DNA of 17,624 nt from Rhodospirillaceae bacterium UBA6219. GTDB lineage: Bacteria > Pseudomonadota > Alphaproteobacteria > Rhodospirillales > Magnetospirillaceae. Where the stretch lies: the NCBI GenBank assembly GCA_002435715.1, contig DISD01000054.1, forward strand, positions 6,745 to 24,368. Direction: 5' to 3'. Each line of letters opens with the position of its first letter. The stretch's first letter is position 1. This document shows positions 7,025 through 12,354 of the stretch, piece after piece. Both the position numbers and the translations under genes were made by a program. The notes beneath the pieces are model-generated. The model saw only the letters and a list, made by a program, of their open reading frames with translations. It had not been told where the DNA came from and did no database searches.

Positions 7025-7324
7025 TTACTTTTCCGCGTCGTGCAGATGGACCCATTCCTGGCTTTCGAAGATGATGAAAGCGTCGATCATGGAACGGTAG
7101 ATGCGCTCGATCACATCCGGGTCACAGCCTTCCTCGTTGGCCATGTGGCGCACCTTCAAGACGATGGATTCGATGCGGGCCTGGTCGACCACGGCGGCCT
7201 TGGTTTCCTTGAAACCGGCGGCTTGGCGCACGTAACCGGCACGTTCGGCCAAAAGCGGGACGATCTGACGATCCAGGCGGTCGATATTGTCTCGGACGTC
7301 GGCCAGGTTTCGGCATTTCGCCAT
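7025..7324 (-). CDS. AroQ-type chorismate mutase family protein
   Basis: A 99-residue all-helical protein of the AroQ fold, which includes chorismate mutase (chorismate to prephenate) and PchB-type isochorismate-pyruvate lyase. Aligned by eye with PchB, catalytic R11 (DVRDNID), R28 (AERAGYV) and K39 (FKE) are present, and E52 follows R50. The position of the late catalytic Gln appears to be E87 (FIIFESQEW), a change also known from eukaryotic-type mutases. The ATG at 7324 begins MAKCRNLADVR; a longer frame to 7807 is only the antisense-like extension through gshA. It lies 17 bp downstream of gshA on the same strand, so the two are probably co-transcribed. Whether it acts on chorismate or isochorismate cannot be read from the sequence. 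Confidence 0.88.
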   Translation of the reverse strand: MAKCRNLADVRDNIDRLDRQIVPLLAERAGYVRQAAGFKETKAAVVDQARIESIVLKVRHMANEEGCDPDVIERIYRSMIDAFIIFESQEWVHLHDAEK

Positions 7325-7341
7325 CGTTTGCTCTCCCGTTG

Positions 7342-8709
7342 TCAGTAAGCGTATTCGGTAAACAGCGGATCGACGCTTCCCCGCCAGCGACCGGCGAAGG
7401 CGTCCAACATCTCTTCCGCCGGGGTGCGGCCCGACGCGGCGATGGCTTGAAGGGTATCCAGGAAAATGGATTCGTCGCGCCCCGAATCGTTCAGACGCGC
7501 CCGATCCCGCAACCCCTTGGCCGACAGGTCCAGAACCTCGACCCCGATCTCTTGCAGGCTGCGGCCGCCGACCCGCGCCTTCAGGCCCAGGCGCGGCGCT
7601 TCGGCCCGCAATTGCTCGCGTTCGTCCAAGGACCAATCCTTGACCAGGTCCCAGGCGCCATCCAACACCGCATCGTCGTAAAGCAACCCGACCCAGAAGG
7701 CCGGCAACGCGCACAGCCGCCGCCACGGACCGCCATCGGCGCCCCGCATTTCCAGGTATTTCTTCAACCGCACTTCCGGGAAGGCGGTGGTCATGTGGTC
7801 GGCCCAATCGCCCATATTGGGCAGCTCGCCGGGAAGCGCCGGCAGACGGCCGTCCAGGAAATCGCGGAACGACTGGCCCGAGGCGTCGATGTACTGGCCG
7901 TCCCGGTAGACGAAGTACATGGGCACATCGAGCATGTAATCCACGTAGCGTTCAAAGCCGAAACCGTTTTCGAACACGAAAGGCAACATGCCGCAGCGAT
8001 CGGGATCGGTGTCCGTCCACACGTCGGAACGCGACGACAACAGCCCCGACGGCTTGCCGTCGATGAACGGGCTCGAGGCGAACAACGCCGTGGCCAAAGG
8101 CTGCAGCGCCAAAGACACCCGGAACTTCTTGACCATGTCGGCTTCGGAAGCGAAATCCAGGTTCACCTGCACCGTGCAGGTGCGCAGCATCATGTCCAAG
8201 CCCTTGGAGCCGCGCTTGGGCATGTAGTCGCGCATGATCTTGTAGCGGCCCTTGGGCATCCACGGCGTGTCTTCGCGCGACCATTTGGGCTGGAAGCCCA
8301 TGCCCAGGAAACCGACGCCCATGGATTGGGCCACTTCCTTGACCTGCTTCAGATGACCATAGGTCTCGCAACAGGTCTGATGGATGTTGTCCAAGGGCGC
8401 GCCCGACAATTCCACCTGGCCGCCGGGTTCCAAGGTCACCGAGGCGCCGGAATCGTCCACCAGGGCGATGACCTTGCCGGCCTCTTCCACCGGATGCCAG
8501 CCATACTGGGTCAAACCCTGCAGCAGATGACCGATGCCGCGCGGACCGTCATAGGGCAGCGGCCGCAAATCATCGGTGGTGAAGGCGAATTTTTCATGTT
8601 CGGTGCCGATGCGCCAGCGATCCTTGGGCTTCGCGCCCGATGCCAGCCAATCGACCAATTGCGCCCGCGACGTGATCGGTTCCAGGCTGGGTTTCGCAGG
8701 TGCTGACAT
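7342..8709 (-). CDS. gshA: Glutamate-cysteine ligase, plant/alphaproteobacterial type
   Basis: A 455-residue cytoplasmic enzyme making gamma-glutamylcysteine from Glu, Cys and ATP, the first step of glutathione synthesis. The family signature IGTEHEKF (residues 34-41) carries metal/ATP-binding glutamates. Further conserved blocks are LEPGGQVELSGAPL, LGMGFQPKWS, MPKGRYKIM, MLRTCTVQVNLDF, SSPFIDGKPSG and FPEVRLKKYLEMRGADGG, all typical of the GCS2 branch shared by plants and alphaproteobacteria and not the E. coli GshA type. The length matches this branch. The ATG at 8709 has an AAAGG site upstream. The chorismate mutase gene follows after 17 bp. The 141 bp upstream hold two overlapping hairpins. 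Confidence 0.95.
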   Translation of the reverse strand: MSAPAKPSLEPITSRAQLVDWLASGAKPKDRWRIGTEHEKFAFTTDDLRPLPYDGPRGIGHLLQGLTQYGWHPVEEAGKVIALVDDSGASVTLEPGGQVELSGAPLDNIHQTCCETYGHLKQVKEVAQSMGVGFLGMGFQPKWSREDTPWMPKGRYKIMRDYMPKRGSKGLDMMLRTCTVQVNLDFASEADMVKKFRVSLALQPLATALFASSPFIDGKPSGLLSSRSDVWTDTDPDRCGMLPFVFENGFGFERYVDYMLDVPMYFVYRDGQYIDASGQSFRDFLDGRLPALPGELPNMGDWADHMTTAFPEVRLKKYLEMRGADGGPWRRLCALPAFWVGLLYDDAVLDGAWDLVKDWSLDEREQLRAEAPRLGLKARVGGRSLQEIGVEVLDLSAKGLRDRARLNDSGRDESIFLDTLQAIAASGRTPAEEMLDAFAGRWRGSVDPLFTEYAY

Positions 8710-8796
8710 GAGAGGCCTTTACCGACCAGAAGGGAAACGCGCAACGAACAGACCGCCAGAAAACGCTTTCGCGTCTACAGCGTCAAGCCCGGATTT

Positions 8797-8840
8797 CCCC
8801 ATGATATGGGGCGGGTTGTGGCCAGCGCACGTCCCGCCCC
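8797..8840 (-). terminator. Two mutually exclusive hairpins between the SDR gene and gshA
   Basis: GGGGCGGG (8808-8815) pairs perfectly with CCCGCCCC (8833-8840) around a 17-nt loop, starting 10 bp after the SDR stop. CCCCAT (8797-8802) also pairs perfectly with ATGGGG (8806-8811) around GAT. The two stems share 8808-8811, so only one can form at a time. The first could end SDR transcription; together they could act as a switch in the gshA leader. No T-run follows either one. Confidence 0.45.
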
Positions 8841-8850
8841 AGCATTTATT

Positions 8851-9603
8851 TCAGCGCGCCACCATGGCGCCATTGACCAAAATGGATTGGCCGTTGATCC
8901 ACTGGCCGTCCGGACCGGTCAACAGCCGGACGATGCCGACCAGGTCGGCGGGCTCGCCCAGGCGGTTCAACGGCGCTTGCGCCTTGGCCCATGTCACCGC
9001 CTCGGGGCCGGCATTGGCGTGGAAGAACGGCGTGTCCAGCGGACCGGGGCAAATGGCGTTGACGGTGATGCCGCGATGCCCCACTTCCTTGGCCAAGGCG
9101 CGGGTATAAGCTTCCAGCGCCGCCTTGCCGCCGGCATAAGCGGCGTAAAGCCCGGTGGTCGCGGCGGTCAGCGAGGTGCTGACCGACACCACCCGTCCGT
9201 TGTCGCGCAATCGCCGCGCCGCTTCACGCAGCACGAAGAAAGCGGCTTTGCTGTTGATGGCGGCCAAAGCGTCGTATTCCGCCTCGTCCATCTCGGCGAT
9301 GGGCATCTTGGCGATGCGGCCGGCGGTGTTGACGACGATGTCCACGCCGCCAAAAGCCCGCTGAACCGTGTCGAACAGCCCGACCAATTCCGCCAAATCG
9401 GTCAAATCGGCCTGCCAAGCCCGGGCCTGCCCGCCGGCGGCGACGATTCCCGCCACCACCTGCTGGGCGTCGGCCGCCGAGCCGGCACTGTTGTAATGCA
9501 CCGCCACCCGGGCGCCGCGTGCCGCCAAATCCTCGGCGAACAGACGGCCCATGCTGCGCGACGCCCCCAGGACCAGGGCGACTTTTCCTGCCAGTGTCAT
9601 CAT
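8851..9603 (-). CDS. Short-chain dehydrogenase/reductase (SDR)
   Basis: A 250-residue NAD(P)-dependent oxidoreductase of the classical SDR family with one Rossmann domain. The nucleotide-binding loop is GASRSMGR (13-20), a variant of TGxxxGxG. NTAG (92-95) replaces NNAG, the active-site N117 is in place, and the catalytic Y156-x-x-x-K160 is intact. A serine at 142 or 144 is the likely third residue, with the spacing slightly off. The C-terminus INGQSILVNGA is typical of FabG-like members. Two ATGs lie side by side at 9603 and 9600; AAAGGA is 4 bp from the first and 7 bp from the second, so translation may begin at 9600. It is divergent from a LysR gene, a usual pairing for a regulated oxidoreductase. 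Substrate unknown. Confidence 0.9.
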   Translation of the reverse strand: MMTLAGKVALVLGASRSMGRLFAEDLAARGARVAVHYNSAGSAADAQQVVAGIVAAGGQARAWQADLTDLAELVGLFDTVQRAFGGVDIVVNTAGRIAKMPIAEMDEAEYDALAAINSKAAFFVLREAARRLRDNGRVVSVSTSLTAATTGLYAAYAGGKAALEAYTRALAKEVGHRGITVNAICPGPLDTPFFHANAGPEAVTWAKAQAPLNRLGEPADLVGIVRLLTGPDGQWINGQSILVNGAMVAR

Positions 9604-9611
9604 CGGTTCCT

Positions 9612-9626
9612 TTCAACCGCGTTGAA
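9612..9626. promoter_or_regulatory. Dyad next to the SDR start
   Basis: TTCAAC (9612-9617) and GTTGAA (9621-9626) form a perfect 6-bp dyad with a 3-nt centre, 9 bp upstream of the SDR ATG. A protein bound there would cover the leader of the SDR mRNA. LysR control is a guess from the divergent arrangement. Confidence 0.4.
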
Positions 9627-9655
9627 CCTGGGGACAGCATGAAGCCCTTGATAAG

Positions 9656-9677
9656 GATGATAAATCAGACAATCATC
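9656..9677. promoter_or_regulatory. Interrupted dyad in the SDR/lysR-type intergenic region
   Basis: GATGAT (9656-9661) and ATCATC (9672-9677) form a perfect interrupted dyad with a 10-nt AT-rich spacer. It is centred about 40 bp upstream of the regulator's ATG, in the 103-bp divergent region. The shape (short arms with a spacer) resembles LysR-type binding sites, though the strict T-N11-A pattern is off by one base. Confidence 0.45.
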
Positions 9678-9706
9678 ACAACACTATTCGCTTAAGGCGT
9701 ACAATC

Positions 9707-10618
9707 ATGGATCACCTGGAAGCGTTGCGGGTTTTCATCCGCATCGCCGAATCCGGCAGCTTCAGTCGTGCGGCCGAGGATTTGGGCCTGCCGCGCGCCA
9801 GCGCCAGCGAGGCGGTGCAAAGACTGGAGGCGCGCGCCGGGATCCGCCTGTTGAACCGCACCACCCGGCGCGTCGCCTTGACCGCCGACGGCGAAGCCTT
9901 TTTGGGTGCGGCCCGGGCTTTGCTGGACCGGGCCGATGCCCTGGACGGCCTGTTCCGCCAAGACGGCGGCCGCCTCAAGGGCCTGTTGCGGGTCAGCCTG
10001 CCGGAACGCCTGGCCAACAACACCCTGATGCCGGCCTTGCCCGATTTTTTGGCCCGGCATCCGGGACTGAACGTGGAATTGTCGGTGACCGACCGCTTCG
10101 TCGATCTGATCGGCGCCGGTTTCGATTGCGTCATTCGGGCCGGCGCCTTGCGGGATTCCCGTCTGGTCGGCCAAAAATTGGGCGACATGGCGCTGGGGAC
10201 CTTCGCCAGCCCGGCCTATCTGACGGCACATGGCCGACCAGAAACCCCGGCCGATCTGAAAGGCCACCAACTGGTCGGCTACGCCTCTTCGGCCCATGGC
10301 CTGGATTTCGACTGGGAGGGACCGGACACCGTGCTTACGTTGGGCGGCCGGCTGGCGGTGGACAACGCCGAGGCGCAAGTGGCCGCCGCCCTGGCCGGGT
10401 TGGGGCTGATCCAGGTCCCGGTCTATGGTTTGCGGGCGCAACTGGCCGCCGGCACCCTGGTCGAAATCCTGGCCGATTTCCGCCCGCCGCCTTTGGCCAT
10501 GACCATCCTTTACCCCCATCACCGCCAACGCGCGGCCAAGGTCACCGTGTTCATCCACTGGGTGCGCAGCGTGCTGCAGGCGGCCCAAGTTTTCACCGCA
10601 CCACTTTCCTTGGTATAG
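9707..10618 (+). CDS. LysR-family transcriptional regulator
   Basis: A 303-residue regulator. Residues 1-60 form the winged helix-turn-helix (FIRIAESGSFSRAAEDLGLPRASASEAVQRLEARAGIRLLNRTTRRVALTADG, recognition region about 18-40), and residues 90-295 the periplasmic-binding-like effector domain (GLLRVSLPE...). The TTRRVALTADGEAFL stretch places it in the large CrgA/DsdC-like branch common in Proteobacteria. It is divergent from the SDR gene with 103 bp between starts, where two dyads lie, so it probably controls that gene and itself. The co-inducer cannot be told. The ATG at 9707 gives a normal LysR N-terminus. Confidence 0.93.
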   Translation: MDHLEALRVFIRIAESGSFSRAAEDLGLPRASASEAVQRLEARAGIRLLNRTTRRVALTADGEAFLGAARALLDRADALDGLFRQDGGRLKGLLRVSLPERLANNTLMPALPDFLARHPGLNVELSVTDRFVDLIGAGFDCVIRAGALRDSRLVGQKLGDMALGTFASPAYLTAHGRPETPADLKGHQLVGYASSAHGLDFDWEGPDTVLTLGGRLAVDNAEAQVAAALAGLGLIQVPVYGLRAQLAAGTLVEILADFRPPPLAMTILYPHHRQRAAKVTVFIHWVRSVLQAAQVFTAPLSLV

Positions 10619-10664
10619 CCCCCCTTGAACCCCCTGTGCGCCGCCCCCTTATGAAAGACAGCGT

Positions 10665-10678
10665 TCCGTAACGACGGA
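10665..10678 (+). promoter_or_regulatory. Small inverted repeat before the CBS-domain gene
   Basis: TCCGT (10665-10669) and ACGGA (10674-10678) form a 5-bp stem around AACG, ending 23 bp before the CBS-domain ATG and just before its GGGGAGG ribosome binding site. It could be a weak leader hairpin or the end of the LysR transcript. The evidence is symmetry only. Confidence 0.25.
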
Positions 10679-10701
10679 GCAGGACAAGGGGAGGTTGACC
10701 A

Positions 10702-11145
10702 ATGATCGTCAAGACCATCCTGAAGACCAAGGCCCGAGGAGCGGGCGTGGTCACCATCGACCCCGACGCCAGCATCGCCGATGCCGCACGTCTGTTGGCC
10801 AACCACCGCATCGGCGCCGTCATCGCCGTGGATGCCGCCGGCGCCATCAAGGGGATTTTGTCGGAACGCGACATCGTTCGCGGATTGGCGCAAAGCGACA
10901 CCATTTGCACCGAGGCCAAGGTTTCCGACTTGATGACCGCCAATGTACTGACCTGTCACGAGGATGACAGCGTCGACAGCCTGATGAAGACCATGACCGC
11001 CAAGCGTATCCGCCACCTGCCGGTGGTGGGCGCCGCCGGAGAGTTGACCGGAATGGTCACCATCGGCGACGTGGTCAAATCCCGATTGGATGAAATGGAC
11101 ATGGAGGTGGACAACTTGCGACAATACGTAGCAGCAGCTCGATAA
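10702..11145 (+). CDS. Two-CBS-domain protein
   Basis: A 147-residue soluble protein made of two CBS repeats, about residues 8-64 and 77-133, each ending in the family's GxxxxxDxx pattern (GILSERDIV and GMVTIGDVV). A CBS pair folds as a Bateman module that binds adenosine nucleotides (AMP, ATP, NADH or SAM) and senses energy state. With no attached effector domain it probably acts through a partner. GGGGAGG upstream of 10702 is a good ribosome binding site. It lies 83 bp after the LysR gene on the same strand and is convergent with soxZ. Nothing nearby names its partner. Confidence 0.9.
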   Translation: MIVKTILKTKARGAGVVTIDPDASIADAARLLANHRIGAVIAVDAAGAIKGILSERDIVRGLAQSDTICTEAKVSDLMTANVLTCHEDDSVDSLMKTMTAKRIRHLPVVGAAGELTGMVTIGDVVKSRLDEMDMEVDNLRQYVAAAR

Positions 11146-11150
11146 TCCGG

Positions 11151-11187
11151 CGGGGCGGTCCGCCACACCCCCTTCAGGGCCGCCCCG
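11151..11187. terminator. GC-rich stem-loop between the CBS-domain gene and soxZ
   Basis: CGGGGCGG (11151-11158) pairs perfectly with CCGCCCCG (11180-11187) around a 21-nt loop, 5 bp after the CBS stop and 22 bp before the end of the convergent soxZ. No T-run follows on either strand, so it is a terminator candidate for both genes only by position and stem strength. Confidence 0.45.
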
Positions 11188-11209
11188 TCCATCCCCTGAC
11201 CCGCTGCGC

Positions 11210-11536
11210 TTATTCCACCACCACGTCGGCGGTCGCTTCATAGATTTCGCCGTTGTCGTCGTGGAAAGCCAGTTTGATGGGACCCGACTTTTCCGCCAGC
11301 GCGGTGAAAGTGATCAACGGATTGGCCGACATGGCGGTGTACCAGTCGGCGCTGATCACCACCTCGGCGTTCCAGGTACAGACGAATTTCTTGATGATGC
11401 GCCGGGCCAAGGGCATGCCGCCGGCATCCTTGCGCTGACCGGTTTCCATGTCGTGGGTGATCTGGGCCTTGATCTCGATGATCTCGCCCTTCTTGGCCTT
11501 GGCCGGAATACGGGTCTTGATGGTTGGCGTGTTCAT
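11210..11536 (-). CDS. soxZ: SoxZ, sulfur-carrier complex subunit
   Basis: A 108-residue protein of the SoxZ family. SoxZ forms a heterodimer with SoxY in the periplasm; the pair carries sulfur intermediates during thiosulfate oxidation. Visible family features are KTRIPAKAKKGEIIEIKAQITHDMETGQRKDAGG near the N-terminus, RIIKKFVCTWNAEVVISADW in the middle, and the immunoglobulin-like strands ending IYEATADVVVE. It has no signal peptide, as expected if it is exported together with SoxY. An AAAAGGA site precedes the ATG at 11536. It follows soxY on the same strand after an unusually long 125-bp spacer. Confidence 0.95.
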   Translation of the reverse strand: MNTPTIKTRIPAKAKKGEIIEIKAQITHDMETGQRKDAGGMPLARRIIKKFVCTWNAEVVISADWYTAMSANPLITFTALAEKSGPIKLAFHDDNGEIYEATADVVVE

Positions 11537-11572
11537 GTGAAGTCCTTTTCTTTTGCCCCTCAGGCGCCGGGC

Positions 11573-11588
11573 GGGCGCATCCGCGCCC
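11573..11588. repeat. Hairpin in the GC-rich spacer between soxY and soxZ
   Basis: GGGCGC (11573-11578) and GCGCCC (11583-11588) form a perfect stem around ATCC. The whole 125-bp spacer (11537-11661) is dense in short pairings, including GGCC-x5-GGCC near 11615-11630 and GCTC-x4-GAGC near 11590-11605. The composition differs from a normal ribosome-binding gap and resembles a dispersed palindromic repeat element. That idea is untested. Confidence 0.4.
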
Positions 11589-11661
11589 TGGGCTCACGCT
11601 CGCTAGAGCTTGCGGGGCCTCAATGGCCCAGTCCCTCGGCTGTTCCTCGCTCCATGTGGTC

Positions 11662-12129
11662 TCAGCCGCCGCAGCCGCCGATGGTGACCTTGACCTCTTG
11701 CGAGGCTTGCCACACCGAGCCGTCGGACATCACCGCATAGGCCCGCACCACCTGGGTCTTGGCCAGGCGCATGCGGAAGGCGACATCCGCCTTGCCCGAT
11801 TTCGGGGTCAGGAACCATGACGACACGCCGGGGAACGGGTTGCCGTCGGCCAACACATGGATGGCCTTGACATGGTCGGCGGCGCTCATCGGGCTGTCCA
11901 CCACCACGCGCACCGGTTCGTTGGCACCACTTTCCGCCACGTCCTTGACGATCAGTTGGACCTTGCCGGATTTGGCGGTGGCCCCCCCCAAAATCTTACG
12001 GGCGAAATCGTCGGCTTCTTGCGGCGTGGCCCGGCCCGTCGCCGGAATGGTCAGAGCCCCCACGACCCCGGCACCGGCCACGGCCAAGACTCCACGCCGC
12101 GACCACGCGCGGCCTTGCATCTGCGTCAT
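11662..12129 (-). CDS. soxY: SoxY, thiosulfate-oxidation sulfur carrier
   Basis: A 155-residue periplasmic protein that covalently carries sulfur intermediates on a C-terminal cysteine while the other Sox enzymes act on them. The carrier motif is present as GGCGG at the extreme C-terminus (C153). The N-terminus has a twin-arginine signal, S10-R-R-G-V-L15 followed by a hydrophobic Ala/Gly/Val stretch (15-30), consistent with Tat export together with SoxZ. I chose the ATG at 12129 because GGGAGGAAG lies just upstream and the signal peptide then starts normally; a longer frame to 12213 adds 28 residues with no signal character. No soxA, X, B, C or D is in the window. It is divergent from the PilZ-type chemoreceptor. 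Confidence 0.95.
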   Translation of the reverse strand: MTQMQGRAWSRRGVLAVAGAGVVGALTIPATGRATPQEADDFARKILGGATAKSGKVQLIVKDVAESGANEPVRVVVDSPMSAADHVKAIHVLADGNPFPGVSSWFLTPKSGKADVAFRMRLAKTQVVRAYAVMSDGSVWQASQEVKVTIGGCGG

Positions 12130-12216
12130 TTCTTCCTCCCAGTGACAGGCCGGGCCCCCTCTGTCGGGGGGCTCTGAACGGCATGCCCCACAAGTGAACG
12201 CAATCCGATGCAAAAA

Positions 12217-12226
12217 AGCAATTGCT
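12217..12226. promoter_or_regulatory. Palindrome upstream of soxY
   Basis: AGCAATTGCT is a perfect 10-bp palindrome 88 bp upstream of the soxY ATG, in the AT-rich divergent region shared with the chemoreceptor. A second 10-bp palindrome, TGTCCGGACA, lies at 12284-12293. Either may be chance; they are listed because the region holds three symmetric elements within 80 bp. Confidence 0.25.
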
Positions 12227-12256
12227 ACATTAGGGTTTAATTATTTTTACCACATC

Positions 12257-12277
12257 CTTTTAGATGGCTTCTAAAAG
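12257..12277. promoter_or_regulatory. Perfect inverted repeat between soxY and chemoreceptor 3
   Basis: CTTTTAGA (12257-12264) and TCTAAAAG (12270-12277) form a perfect 8-bp inverted repeat with a 5-nt spacer, centre to centre 13 bp. It sits roughly mid-way in the 225-bp divergent region (12130-12354). The dimensions suit a dimeric regulator such as an ArsR-type or similar helix-turn-helix protein. Which of the two genes it controls is unknown. Confidence 0.5.
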
Positions 12278-12354
12278 CACCTTTGTCCGGACAGTTGCGT
12301 CGGCACGCACAATGCAGCACCATCGCCAGGTTGTGGTTAGCCGGATCGCCCCCT

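Noticed and set aside
7325..7807. N-terminal extension of the chorismate mutase frame to 260 residues
   Set aside because: The added part runs through the gshA 3' half in another frame and is Arg/Gly-rich shadow sequence.
7339..8706. 455-residue plus-strand open frame
   Set aside because: It mirrors gshA codon for codon on the other strand. gshA carries clear conserved motifs and the plus frame does not.
12130..12213. 28-residue extension of SoxY
   Set aside because: It has no signal-peptide character, and a strong GGGAGGAAG ribosome binding site precedes the ATG at 12129.
12283..12354. 24-residue extension of chemoreceptor 3
   Set aside because: It would put a charged, Cys-containing stretch before TM1 and begin inside the palindrome-rich control region. 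The start at 12355 gives a normal receptor N-terminus.
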